DNA of 17,410 nt from an uncultured Aeromonadales bacterium (GTDB lineage Bacteria; Pseudomonadota; Gammaproteobacteria; Enterobacterales; Succinivibrionaceae): assembly GCA_902796095.1 (NCBI GenBank), contig CADBNP010000195.1, forward strand, positions 1 to 17,410. Direction: 5' to 3'. This document shows positions 7,627 to 16,033 of the stretch, in pieces. Position numbers and translations under genes: made by a program. The notes beneath the pieces are model-generated. The model searched no databases and was not told the DNA's origin. It saw nothing but the letters and a program-made list of their open reading frames with translations. Each line of letters starts with the position of its first letter. The first letter of the stretch is position 1.

Positions 7627-8084
7627 AATTGTACTCAGCTGAAAAGTTTGCAGTCATGCGGATGCCGGATGGATTTCACGATGTTCCAGAACAGTGCCGG
7701 CGTCAGGAACACCAGTCCTGAATCTGCGGCATGTCGTTTTTTCGCTGCAGTAGATCTTACTGTTTTACGGAACTGTGCATGGTGCCGGCAGGGATCAGGT
7801 TCCTACGCTATGATAAAAGAGGAACGCTCTGTACACTGATTAAAATCAGGTTTTGATTTGATATTTTGTGACATTTCGCCTGCTGCGGGAGAGATCCAGT
7901 GTATTTCCGCATATGTACAGTTCTCCGGTGAAGAATCGGTACAGAAAAAATATTCCTCTGTTAAAATCAAATCCATATCTCATCTTTGAGTTTTCTTTTT
8001 GCCGGTTAAACAAGATTTTTGCCTGCTAAACGGGTATAATCCATGAGGGGAGTTTTAACTGCCGTAATAGGAATCTGTGCATAA
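7627..8084. other. 458-base divergent intergenic region between tmcA and mshI
   Basis: I see no convincing gene here; a 63-codon frame at 7648-7839 lacks a ribosome site and recognisable content. The region is AT-rich in its right half. It contains an imperfect FNR-like palindrome, ctgattaaaatcag (7836-7849), whose core TGAT-N4-ATCA matches 8 of 10 FNR positions. It also holds the MSHA promoter candidate with its phased direct repeats near the right end (7996-8040). A tmcA promoter must also lie here, but I could not single one out. Confidence 0.5.
7996..8040 (+). promoter_or_regulatory. Candidate MSHA operon promoter with phased direct repeat
   Basis: A perfect -10 box, tataat, lies at 8035-8040, about 45 nt before the mshI start. 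At 17-bp spacing the -35 position reads aagatt, a poor match to TTGACA. A 16-bp direct repeat with two mismatches, tttttgccggttaaac (7996-8011) and tttttgcctgctaaac (8016-8031), flanks that position with an exact 20-bp period, about two helical turns. This suggests a regulator binding two sites on the same DNA face. The regulator's identity is unknown. Confidence 0.5.
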
Positions 8085-8969
8085 ATGTTCGGTTTATTAA
8101 AGAAATCTGCCAAGAAGGGAAATGGGATTGCAATCGGTGTAGGTCCCACAGCTGTTTATTTTGTTAATAAAAATGCAAAGGAGATCTTCGTTCGAAAGGA
8201 TGCTCCGGACAATACTGAACGTCTGAAGGTTATTTCCGATTATCTTGACAGTGTTGGAGCCACCAGATCTCTCAGGGTTACGATAGTTCTTCTCAAGGGA
8301 CTTTACAATGTGATTCAGATTGACAAGCCGAAGGTTCCCGATGAAGAGCAGGCAAGTGCGATACCCTGGGCAATTAAAGACTTTGTGCAGGACCAGGTAT
8401 CCAATCTTGCTGTTGATTACATTGACATGCCGAAGTCGCCGTCGTATCCAAATGACAAAATCATGGTTGTTTCGGTTGTGAAGTCTTTGATCAAATCCCT
8501 GATTACGCTTGTTGAATCATCTGCGACACTGGATCTCATTACGGCGGAGGAAGTAACTCTTGCCGATTTATATAGTGCGGAGGATGAGCACCCTCATCTG
8601 ATGCTCTTTCAGCCGAACGGATACGAACTTACGCTTGTTGCCATATGGCATTCCAGACTCTTTCTTACAAGAACTCTGCGTGGGTACAGCGATCTGCCGC
8701 GATACCTGCCCGGTGCCGTTTCTTCAGAAATACTGGACAATATGTCCCTGGAAATGCAGAGATCCATTGACTACATGGTGGCTCAGCTCAAGCTCCCTTC
8801 ACCCAAACTTCTGACTCTGGCTCTTGACTGTCAGGACAGTCAGAGTATAGCTGACTATATGTCTCAGACCTTTTCCTTTACTGTCAATGTGATAGGTGAA
8901 GAGGTAGGAAAGCAGTCAGTCGCCTATCTTCCGCTTGTAGCGGTTCTGGAACGCAAGGATGTTTCCTGA
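8085..8969 (+). CDS. mshI: MSHA biogenesis protein MshI (PilM-like)
   Basis: This 294-residue protein is the first gene of the MSHA operon. The likely role is that of PilM in type IV pili: a cytoplasmic actin-fold protein that binds the N terminus of the PilN-like inner-membrane protein and links the ATPase to the alignment complex. No signal peptide or membrane segment is visible. The N-terminal GIAIGVGPTAVYFV stretch (14-27) resembles the first strand pair of the actin-like fold, and a QASAIPWAI segment (89-97) resembles the equivalent MshI/PilM region. The ribosome site is weak (aggaat about 10 nt upstream). The stop is followed after 2 nt by the next start. Assignment rests on sequence character plus operon order; the MshI family is poorly conserved, so single motifs are weak. 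Confidence 0.82.
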   Translation: MFGLLKKSAKKGNGIAIGVGPTAVYFVNKNAKEIFVRKDAPDNTERLKVISDYLDSVGATRSLRVTIVLLKGLYNVIQIDKPKVPDEEQASAIPWAIKDFVQDQVSNLAVDYIDMPKSPSYPNDKIMVVSVVKSLIKSLITLVESSATLDLITAEEVTLADLYSAEDEHPHLMLFQPNGYELTLVAIWHSRLFLTRTLRGYSDLPRYLPGAVSSEILDNMSLEMQRSIDYMVAQLKLPSPKLLTLALDCQDSQSIADYMSQTFSFTVNVIGEEVGKQSVAYLPLVAVLERKDVS

Positions 8970-8971
8970 TC

Positions 8972-9601
8972 ATGAAAACAAGAATTAACCTGTATCTTCC
9001 TGAATTCAAGCCTCCCAAGGAGCTGTTGTCAGTTGCCAGGGTTGTGATGATAGCCCTTGCTGTTCTGGCAGTTATGATTCTCTGGGTACTGTACGCCCGT
9101 AATCAGGTCGCAGTCCAGCAGAAGAAGAACATGGAGCTGGTAACGAGGCTTAACAATGCCACCGAGGAACTTACCACTTTTCAGCGGGCTGTTTCCGAGC
9201 GTTCCTCGGGAGAGCAGCTTGAAGCTGAGCTTGAAAGAGCAAAGATCAGGTATGAGTCCAAGCGCCAGCTTGCCGATGTTCTCAGTCAGATGAAGAGTAA
9301 TACCGAACAGCATTATTCCAGCCTGCTGCTGGAACTTGCCAGGATCAGCACTCCGAATATCGCCATCGAAAGCGTGAGTGCCAATGGACGCGTGGTCACC
9401 ATCAGGGGAAAGACGGCTGATCCTGCGGCTGTTGCCGAATTTGTTGAAAGCTTCAAGAGACTTGATTATCTGCACAATCTGTCCTTTGCATCAGTCAATG
9501 TGGGGACTGAAAGCGGCAAGCAGTCGGGACTGCTTCAGTTTTCCCTGGTGGGATTTGATCCTTCAGGAACGGGCGGAAAGAAAGATGGAGGAAGTAAGTA
9601 A
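8972..9601 (+). CDS. PilN-like MSHA biogenesis protein (MshI2 type)
   Basis: The 209-residue protein has the classic PilN layout. A short cytoplasmic N terminus contains RINLYLPEF (4-12), matching the conserved PilN INLLP-type motif that docks into PilM. One membrane segment (about 22-42) is followed by a coiled coil (about 43-105) and a periplasmic ferredoxin-like domain (about 110-209) with NIAIESVSANGRVVTIRGK as typical beta strands. PilN pairs with PilO-like MshJ in the periplasm. The gene starts 2 nt after mshI and its TAA overlaps the next ATG by one base, so translation is probably coupled. In some genomes this gene is called a second mshI; I leave the symbol blank because naming is inconsistent. 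Confidence 0.85.
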   Translation: MKTRINLYLPEFKPPKELLSVARVVMIALAVLAVMILWVLYARNQVAVQQKKNMELVTRLNNATEELTTFQRAVSERSSGEQLEAELERAKIRYESKRQLADVLSQMKSNTEQHYSSLLLELARISTPNIAIESVSANGRVVTIRGKTADPAAVAEFVESFKRLDYLHNLSFASVNVGTESGKQSGLLQFSLVGFDPSGTGGKKDGGSK

Positions 9602-10287
9602 TGGCCGGAACAGATGTTGCGAAGGCCGGCAAAAAGCCGTCGCTTGCCGACAAGTACAGGGAAATTAATACTAAATTTCTGAAACAGTCGCGTCGTGATC
9701 AGATCCTGATTCTGGTTGCCGCCCTCGTGGTTGTGATTATGCCGCTTTATATGTACGGCGTTGACAAATCGAAAACTGAACTGACCAAGGCCCAGTCTTC
9801 ATATAAAAGCACCCAGAAGGAACTGAGCGATGTTGAGAGCGCCAAGAATGAGTGGATGGTCAGACTGCAGCAGGACCCCAACGAGGCTATGCGCAGGGAG
9901 ATCGAGGAGTACAACCTCAAGCTCAAAAATCTTGATGCGTCAATGTCCAACTCCACGGTTGATCTTGTACCTGCCTTTGATATGCCGGGTGTTCTTCAGG
10001 ATATGCTTTCCGCTGTCGGTTCGCTGAAGCTTGTATCCATGGACAGCATTCCGCCGATGGTGATTATAGAGGATGACAGGGGCGGGGTTTTCCTGTACCG
10101 TCACGGCACCAGACTTGTGCTGGAGGGCGGATATCTTGATACCATGAAGTATCTTCAGGTGCTGGAGAATCTGTCAAAGAAGTTTATGTGGGGGAATTTC
10201 AGCTATGAGCTCAGGGAATTTCCGAAGGGAACAATTACCATTGAAGTTTATACTCTCAGCAACAGCAAGGATTTTATAAGTGGCTAG
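9601..10287 (+). CDS. mshJ: MSHA biogenesis protein MshJ (PilO-like)
   Basis: The 228-residue protein has a cytoplasmic N terminus (1-33), one membrane segment (about 34-53), a charged coiled coil (about 55-110) and a periplasmic domain ending in a GTITIEVYTLS strand. This is the PilO/MshJ architecture: it forms the inner-membrane alignment complex with the PilN-like protein and contacts MshK. The ribosome site GGAGG lies inside the end of the upstream gene, about 6 nt before the ATG, which shares a base with the upstream TAA. The 3' end overlaps mshK by 8 nt. Confidence 0.85.
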   Translation: MAGTDVAKAGKKPSLADKYREINTKFLKQSRRDQILILVAALVVVIMPLYMYGVDKSKTELTKAQSSYKSTQKELSDVESAKNEWMVRLQQDPNEAMRREIEEYNLKLKNLDASMSNSTVDLVPAFDMPGVLQDMLSAVGSLKLVSMDSIPPMVIIEDDRGGVFLYRHGTRLVLEGGYLDTMKYLQVLENLSKKFMWGNFSYELREFPKGTITIEVYTLSNSKDFISG

Positions 10288-10600
10288 ATTACTATTCCTG
10301 GCGGTTTTCTGTCTGCCGCTCTGTGCCGGTGCGGAAATGCTCCGGGATCCGACCCAGCCTTTAAATTACACGGTATCCGGCGATGTAGCTCCTGCGGATT
10401 CCAATGGATCCCTTAAGCTTAGTGCCGTCTTTTACGGATCCAGACCCTATGCCGTGATCAGCGGCAGGGTCGTACATGTGGGAGAATCCCTCGGGGGCTA
10501 CCAGGTCAGCAGAATTTACAATGGCGCAGTGGAGCTTAAGAACGGCGCCGAGACTGTTACACTGAAGATGCACCCGAAAAGTGTTGTGGTTGCTGAGTAG
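10280..10600 (+). CDS. mshK: MSHA biogenesis protein MshK (PilP-like)
   Basis: This small 106-residue periplasmic protein starts at a GTG codon inside the end of mshJ, with aagga about 8 nt upstream. A signal peptide ends near A18 (CAGA before E19). The mature N terminus reads LRDPTQPL, the DPT-P motif by which PilP-class proteins are recognised; the rest is a small beta domain (about 40-106) like the PilP HR domain, with SLGGYQVSRIYNGAVELK giving typical strands. By analogy with PilP it links the PilN/PilO-like pair to the secretin MshL encoded next. No lipobox Cys follows the signal peptide, unlike classical PilP lipoproteins. Confidence 0.83.
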   Translation: MARLLFLAVFCLPLCAGAEMLRDPTQPLNYTVSGDVAPADSNGSLKLSAVFYGSRPYAVISGRVVHVGESLGGYQVSRIYNGAVELKNGAETVTLKMHPKSVVVAE

Positions 10601-10651
10601 AGCGGCGTCAGGAAGGAAAAGTTAAAAAATATTGGATTATAGCGGCATAAG

Positions 10652-12328
10652 ATGATGAACAAGGTATTTATAAAACTTACTGCTTTAATTACGGCGGTGG
10701 CACTGTCCGGGTGTGCATACAATCACAGAAAACCGGCGGAGGTTCAGGGTGAACTTCAGGACGCCATCCTTTCACATAATGTGGAGCTGCCCGGTGATGT
10801 TGCCGCCGAGATGAGAACAGCTTCTGGCGGCAGTTCCGGCGGTGTCTACGCTCCGACCCGCAGATTCAGGGTGCAGGCACAGAATATAGATGCGAAGGAA
10901 TTTTTTGCCTCTCTTGTTACAGACAGCAACTACAGCATAATTGTGCATCCACAGGTAACCGGCAGCATCAGTGTGGATCTGAAGAACGTCACCATAGGAG
11001 AGGTTCTGAACGCGGTAAGCAGACTCTACGGATATGACATTCAGCAGAAGGATCGCATATTCTATGTCTATCCTTCAGACATAAGGACGGAAACATTTAA
11101 TGTGGACTACCTTCTTGTTTCAAGAAACGGCAAGTCATCCCTCAACATTACCACCGGCGGCGTAAGCAGCAGTGAAAACGACAGCGACAGTGACAGTTCC
11201 TCCTCTTCATCATCATCTTCTTCTTCCGATTCATCAGACAGTGATTCATCCGAGGATTTCAGCGGAGAGTCCGGAACTACCGTCAGCACGGCTACGGAAA
11301 ACGCATTCTGGACCGGACTGGAAAAGGCTCTTAACAATTTCATCGGAAAGAGTGCAGGCAAGAGTGTCATGGTAAATCCGGAAGCCGGTCTGGTTGTGGT
11401 AAGCGCGACTCCGTCAGAGCTCAGAACAATTAAAAACTTTCTGGACAGCGCCATGCAGCGCATGACCCGTCAGATCCTTCTTGAAGCAAAGGTGCTTGAG
11501 GTTACTCTGAACGAGGATTTCCAGCACGGTGTCGACTGGGATGTAATCTGGAACAAGGGACACACGGATAACGGATCAGTTACCTTCGGCGGTTTCACTC
11601 CGGCTGCTGATACCATCAACGCCACAATAGGCGGAATTTTTACCTTTAAGTTCCAGGGAAAGAATATAGCTCCGATTGTGAAGCTGCTTCAGACCCAGGG
11701 TGATGTCAGCATTCTTTCAAGTCCGAGGATCACTGCAAGCAACAACCAGAAGGCTGTGATCAAGGTGGGCAGTGACGAATATTTTGTCACAAGCATTGAA
11801 ACAAGCTCCACAAGTACGGCATCAGGTACGACCACATCTCCGTCAGTTGAGTTTACGCCGTTCTTCTCCGGTGTCTCCCTTGATGTTACACCGCAGATTG
11901 ATGACGACAACAATGTGATAATGCATGTTCATCCGGCTGTCATCAGCGTTGAGGAGCAGTACAAGCACCTGAGTCTCGGTACAGATATGGATGATATGAA
12001 TATTCCGATGGCAAAATCCACAATCCGCGAGTCAGATACCGTGGTAAGAGCCAAATCAGGTGATGTTATTATCATCGGCGGTCTGATGAGTGAGCACAAG
12101 ATTGATCGTGAGGACAAGATCCCGCTGCTCGGCGATATTCCTTACGTAGGCAATCTGTTCAAAAACGCCCAGAAGTCCACCAGCAAGGTAGAACTTGTGA
12201 TCCTGCTTCAGCCGATTGTGGTTGAAAAGGATACATGGAAGAACGAGCTCCGCCGTTCCAATCAGCTTCTTGAAACCTGGTATCCCGATGCGGGATCTGC
12301 GGCGGAAAGAGGTCTGATTAAGGACTGA
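10652..12328 (+). CDS. mshL: MSHA outer-membrane secretin MshL
   Basis: MshL forms the outer-membrane channel for the MSHA pilus. The 558-residue protein is a lipoprotein: the signal peptide ends in ALSGC with lipidated C21. A secretin N0-type domain (about 71-142) with ITGSISVDL-like strands is followed by a variable segment, then an N1-like region (about 215-270), and the C-terminal secretin barrel domain (about 270-525). Barrel motifs include ILLEAKVLEV (275-284), ILSSPRITASNN (354-365), VIMHVHPAV (422-430) and IIIGGLMS with PLLGDIPYVGNLF (473-503). An unusual run of Ser and Asp (residues 172-201) lies between N0 and N1. The start ATG-ATG at 10652 has only a weak ribosome site; a stronger GGAAGG lies about 40 nt upstream. 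A 51-nt gap separates it from mshK, the largest gap inside the operon. Confidence 0.93.
   Translation: MMNKVFIKLTALITAVALSGCAYNHRKPAEVQGELQDAILSHNVELPGDVAAEMRTASGGSSGGVYAPTRRFRVQAQNIDAKEFFASLVTDSNYSIIVHPQVTGSISVDLKNVTIGEVLNAVSRLYGYDIQQKDRIFYVYPSDIRTETFNVDYLLVSRNGKSSLNITTGGVSSSENDSDSDSSSSSSSSSSSDSSDSDSSEDFSGESGTTVSTATENAFWTGLEKALNNFIGKSAGKSVMVNPEAGLVVVSATPSELRTIKNFLDSAMQRMTRQILLEAKVLEVTLNEDFQHGVDWDVIWNKGHTDNGSVTFGGFTPAADTINATIGGIFTFKFQGKNIAPIVKLLQTQGDVSILSSPRITASNNQKAVIKVGSDEYFVTSIETSSTSTASGTTTSPSVEFTPFFSGVSLDVTPQIDDDNNVIMHVHPAVISVEEQYKHLSLGTDMDDMNIPMAKSTIRESDTVVRAKSGDVIIIGGLMSEHKIDREDKIPLLGDIPYVGNLFKNAQKSTSKVELVILLQPIVVEKDTWKNELRRSNQLLETWYPDAGSAAERGLIKD
11165..11254 (+). repeat. Ser/Asp low-complexity tract inside mshL
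   Basis: Codons 172-201 of mshL encode almost only Ser and Asp, including 11 consecutive Ser (182-192). Several different Ser codons are mixed (tcc, tct, tca, agc, agt), so this is not a simple DNA microsatellite of one unit, though tct/tca trinucleotide runs are present and could slip. The tract falls in a loop between periplasmic secretin domains. Confidence 0.85.
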
Positions 12329-12333
12329 GACAG

Positions 12334-13242
12334 ATGTACGAATCCTTTTTTGGTCTGAAGGAGCCTCCATTTGCTCTCACCCCCAATACCGGTTTCTACT
12401 ATGGTCTGCCTCCGCATCAGGAGGCTCTCCAGGTGCTTAAAACGGCTTTGGAGGAGGGTGAAGGCTTTATCAAGGTTACAGGCGAGGTGGGCACAGGAAA
12501 GACCCTGGTTCTGCGCAAGCTGATGAATGCTGACTGGAGCTGGAATTTCGAGATTGCATATCTTCCGAATCCCTATCTTACGGCATCGGAGATGAGAGTA
12601 TCTCTGGCCAGGGAGCTCGGGATTGAGAATCTGTCCGACGGCGGTGAACTTTCCGTTACCGATGCGATTAACCGCAGATTGATAGAAATCCACAGGGAAG
12701 GTCGCAGGGTAATGGTTCTCATAGATGAGGCCCAGGATCTGCCGGATGAGACCATGGAGGCCATACGGCTGTTTGGCAATCTGGAAACGGAGTCGGAGAA
12801 ACTGATCCAGATTGTTCTTTTCGGTCAGCCTGAACTTGATCAGCGTCTGAACCAGGATAAATTCAGGCAGTTCAGACAGCGTATTTCCTTTTCATACAGT
12901 CTGAGACCGCTTAATTTTCCTGAAACCGAGGCCTACATCCAGTACAGGCTGAAGGTGGCGGGATATGAAGGCTACCAGCTCTTTACCAAAGGTGCAGTGA
13001 AGAAACTGTGGAAGGCGAGCAGGGGTGTCCCGAGACTGATAAATGTGCTGGCTCACAAGAGTCTTATGCTGGCATACGGCAGCGGAAGTCTCAGAATTAA
13101 GAGAGGCATGGTAAAGTATGCTGTTCTGGATACGCCTGATGCAACCGGATACAGATCAGGTTCGTCAACAGTTCTTCTTTCCATTCTGCTGATCCTGATT
13201 GCCGTTATCATCTGCCTTCTGAGTGAGGGCTGGTTTTCGTGA
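12334..13242 (+). CDS. mshM: MSHA biogenesis ATPase MshM (ExeA/GspA-like)
   Basis: This 302-residue AAA+ ATPase belongs to the ExeA/GspA-like group that assists secretin assembly or insertion through the cell wall. It starts YESFFGLKEPPFALTPN, the typical ExeA/MshM N-terminal motif. Walker A is GEVGTGKT (50-57), Walker B is VMVLIDEAQ (126-134), and GQPEL (164-168) plus a FRQRI sensor region (about 180-184) follow. A single membrane segment (about 279-297) lies at the very C terminus with only a few residues after it. The shorter length than ExeA reflects the lack of a peptidoglycan-binding domain. The gene begins 5 nt after the mshL stop. Confidence 0.9.
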   Translation: MYESFFGLKEPPFALTPNTGFYYGLPPHQEALQVLKTALEEGEGFIKVTGEVGTGKTLVLRKLMNADWSWNFEIAYLPNPYLTASEMRVSLARELGIENLSDGGELSVTDAINRRLIEIHREGRRVMVLIDEAQDLPDETMEAIRLFGNLETESEKLIQIVLFGQPELDQRLNQDKFRQFRQRISFSYSLRPLNFPETEAYIQYRLKVAGYEGYQLFTKGAVKKLWKASRGVPRLINVLAHKSLMLAYGSGSLRIKRGMVKYAVLDTPDATGYRSGSSTVLLSILLILIAVIICLLSEGWFS

Positions 13243-13262
13243 CCTATTCTTTTGAGGTGTGA

Positions 13263-14318
13263 ATGAGTGTCATTAATCGAATGCTGAAAGATCTGGAGAA
13301 GAGATCTGCCGGCGGAGATCCGAGCATATATCAGCCTGTGGCGCAGAGCAGTTCCAGAGGACTGGTTGCCGGTCTGACTGCCGCTGTTGTTATTCTTCTC
13401 GGAGCTGTAGGCGGAATGTTCTGGTATCAGTATTCGTCAAAGGCGGTCAAAGAGCCTGTTCCTTCCGTGCAGACAGCGAAAAACGAAGAACAGTCTGCAG
13501 CAAAAACGGAGAACCTGAGCGCTGCAGCATCGGAGTCTGACAATGAGATGACGGAGTCTGATGCTCAGAAGGATGTAAAGGACGAAGAGCTGGCGGCACT
13601 TGAGGATGAAATATACGGACCTGATGTTCCTCCTGTCGTGGAAACTGCCTATGTTGAGCCGAAGACACAGAAGCAGTCCCAGAGAACATCTGAGGAAAAG
13701 AAACCGAAGGTTATGCGGGTTCAGGAGGTCAAACTTACAAAGAAACAGGAGATAGACCTGGATCGCAAGGCTGTCGGCACAGCTCTTTCCATGGGAAAAA
13801 TAGATGAGGCCAAGGAAGCACTGAGATCGATGCTGTCACGGGATCCTGCAAATACCTTTGCCCGGGAAAAGCTGGCGGCGCTCTTGTACGGCGAGGGCAG
13901 ACTGGCGGAGGCCAAATCTGTTCTGAACCAGGGGATCTCCGGTCAGCCGTCCTACGGCAACTACCGTCTGCTTCTTGCCAGAATTCTCGTTGAGGAAAAC
14001 CGCCGGCGTGAAGCTCTGGCCATTCTCACCGCATACTCTCCGAAGGCGGCAAAGGAAAATCTGGACTATCTGTCCATGGAGGCATCTCTTGCCACGGATC
14101 TTAACGAACCGCTGATTGCGGTTGAATCATACAGCAAGCTGACCAGGATCATGCCGAAGGAGGGCAAGTGGTGGTTCGGTCTGGCGATAGCATTTGATCG
14201 CCAGGGCACGGCATCCGCCGCAAAGGCCAACTACAGGCAGGCTCTCAATCTCGGTCTGCCCGAGGCTTCGCACAAGTTCGCACAGCAGAGACTGTCGGAA
14301 CTGGGAGGGAGGAAATAA
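13263..14318 (+). CDS. mshN: MSHA biogenesis TPR protein MshN
   Basis: The 351-residue protein starts SVINRMLKDLEKR, the usual MshN/GspB-like cytoplasmic N-terminal motif. A membrane segment (about 34-55) is followed by a charged, Glu/Ser-rich spacer (about 57-160) and a C-terminal array of TPR-type helix pairs (about 164-333), for example GKIDEAKEALRSML and GRLAEAKSVL. MshN is thought to sit in the inner membrane with TPRs in the periplasm, pairing with MshM in secretin assembly. A GAGGTG ribosome site sits about 5 nt before the ATG, in the 20-nt gap after mshM. Confidence 0.88.
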   Translation: MSVINRMLKDLEKRSAGGDPSIYQPVAQSSSRGLVAGLTAAVVILLGAVGGMFWYQYSSKAVKEPVPSVQTAKNEEQSAAKTENLSAAASESDNEMTESDAQKDVKDEELAALEDEIYGPDVPPVVETAYVEPKTQKQSQRTSEEKKPKVMRVQEVKLTKKQEIDLDRKAVGTALSMGKIDEAKEALRSMLSRDPANTFAREKLAALLYGEGRLAEAKSVLNQGISGQPSYGNYRLLLARILVEENRRREALAILTAYSPKAAKENLDYLSMEASLATDLNEPLIAVESYSKLTRIMPKEGKWWFGLAIAFDRQGTASAAKANYRQALNLGLPEASHKFAQQRLSELGGRK

Positions 14319-14320
14319 TT

Positions 14321-16033
14321 ATGGCAACCCGTCCGAAACTTAAAATGCGTCTCGGTGATCTTCTGGTCAATGAGAACATCATAACCGAGGAGCAGCTGGT
14401 AAACGCTCTGTCATATCAGAAGAAATCCGGCCTTAAGCTGGGCAAGGCACTGATTGAACTGGGATTTATAGATGAAGATCGTCTGCTTCATTTTCTTTCC
14501 CAGCAGCTTGGCATCCCGTATATTGATCTGTCTCATGTCTCGATTTCAACCGATGCGGTCAACCTGATTCCGGAGGTTCATGCCAGACGTTTCAGAGCCC
14601 TTGCCATCAATGTGGACAACAGCGACGTGGTTACGGTGGTCATGAGTGATCCGGCGGATCTGCAGGCCCTGGATTTCCTTTCCAATATTCTCGCTCCGCG
14701 GGATATCTCCCTTGCCATCGCCCGTGAAGATCAGCTTCTGCAGTATTTTGATCAGCTCTACCGCAAGACCAAGGAAATCGAGAACTTTGCCCATCAGCTC
14801 CAGGAGGAGTACAAGGGCAGTGACTTCGACATGGGGCAGGCCAACATTGCCGCCACCGAAAGCGAGGCCACGGTTGTCAAGCTGCTCCGCACCGTGTTTG
14901 AGGATGCCATTCAGGTTCATGCCTCCGATATTCACATTGAGCCGGATGAAAAGGTGCTTCGTATCCGTCAGCGTATCGACGGTGTGCTTCATGAAAATGT
15001 CATGAACGAGGTCAAGATTGCTCCTGCTCTGGTGCTTCGTCTCAAACTCATGTCCGGTCTTGATATTTCGGAAAAGCGTCTTCCCCAGGACGGACGCTTC
15101 AGAATGCGTGTCAAGGGACATGATATTGATGTGCGTATTTCAACCCTTCCGATTCAGCACGGTGAATCCGTGGTAATGCGTATCCTTGATCAGTCGGCCG
15201 GTCTGCTCAAGCTTGATGATGTGGGTATGCCGCCGGAAACGCTGGAGATGTTCAGAAGACAGCTGCACCGTCCTCACGGACTCATTATGGTTACCGGTCC
15301 TACCGGATCCGGTAAGACCACAACTCTTTACGGAGCTCTCAGCGAGCTTAATACAGCCGGCAACAAAATTATCACGGCGGAGGATCCTGTGGAATACAGA
15401 CTGCCCCGTATTTCGCAGGTTCAGATTAATGCAAAAATCGGCCTGACCTTTGCATCAGTTCTGAGAGCCGTTCTGCGTCAGGATCCGGATGTGATACTGG
15501 TTGGAGAGATGCGTGATCAGGAAACCATGGAAATCGGCATGAGAGGTGCGCTGACAGGTCACCTGGTGCTGTCCACGCTGCATACCAATGATGCGATTTC
15601 TTCAGCTCTTCGTCTTATGGATATGGGAGCCCCGGGATATCTGGTGGCTTCGGCACTGCGTACCGTCATAGCCCAGCGCCTTGTCAGAAAGATCTGTCCT
15701 TACTGCAAGGAGGTTCATGAAATCGATGACAGCGACAAGGCTTTTCTTGAAACAGTCATCGGACCCGGAGCCGGTGCTCAGAAATTCATGCATGGCAGGG
15801 GATGTCAGAGCTGCAACTTTACCGGGTACCGCGGCCGTGTCGGTGTTTTTGAGGTGCTTGAGCTGACACCTCCGATGATGGATGCTCTGAGAGCGAATGA
15901 TGCCGAGCGTTTTGCCATTGTTGCACGTGAGGATCCTTCATATCAGCCTCTGGTAAAAATGGCGTATGATTATGCCGTCAAGGGCGTGACAACGGTGGAT
16001 GAGGTACTGCATTTGTCAGAGGTGGTTAAGTAA
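14321..16033 (+). CDS. mshE: MSHA extension ATPase MshE with c-di-GMP-binding MshEN domain
   Basis: MshE is the hexameric GspE/PilB-family ATPase that drives pilus extension. The 570-residue protein starts with an MshEN domain made of two 24-residue c-di-GMP motifs, 10-33 (starts RLGDLLV, ends Q33) and 39-62 (starts KLGKALI, ends Q62), separated by the typical 5-residue linker. The conserved Gly of motif 1 is N19, and motif 2 begins with Lys rather than Arg. The motor follows: Walker A GPTGSGKTT (326-334), Asp box around DIHIEPDE (203-210), Walker B DPDVILVGEMRD (388-399), His box GHLVLSTLHTN (413-423), and a four-Cys zinc site C459, C462, C495, C498. The best ribosome site of the operon, GGGAGGAA, precedes it. 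Its TAA overlaps the next ATG by one base. Confidence 0.95.
   Translation: MATRPKLKMRLGDLLVNENIITEEQLVNALSYQKKSGLKLGKALIELGFIDEDRLLHFLSQQLGIPYIDLSHVSISTDAVNLIPEVHARRFRALAINVDNSDVVTVVMSDPADLQALDFLSNILAPRDISLAIAREDQLLQYFDQLYRKTKEIENFAHQLQEEYKGSDFDMGQANIAATESEATVVKLLRTVFEDAIQVHASDIHIEPDEKVLRIRQRIDGVLHENVMNEVKIAPALVLRLKLMSGLDISEKRLPQDGRFRMRVKGHDIDVRISTLPIQHGESVVMRILDQSAGLLKLDDVGMPPETLEMFRRQLHRPHGLIMVTGPTGSGKTTTLYGALSELNTAGNKIITAEDPVEYRLPRISQVQINAKIGLTFASVLRAVLRQDPDVILVGEMRDQETMEIGMRGALTGHLVLSTLHTNDAISSALRLMDMGAPGYLVASALRTVIAQRLVRKICPYCKEVHEIDDSDKAFLETVIGPGAGAQKFMHGRGCQSCNFTGYRGRVGVFEVLELTPPMMDALRANDAERFAIVAREDPSYQPLVKMAYDYAVKGVTTVDEVLHLSEVVK

Noticed and set aside
7648..7839. Plus-strand ORF of 63 codons in the tmcA-mshI intergenic region
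   Set aside because: No ribosome site, Cys/Ser-rich composition without domain features, and no operon context.
14546..15121. Minus-strand ORF of 191 codons
   Set aside because: It is antisense to the conserved core of mshE; its length reflects codon bias of the sense strand.
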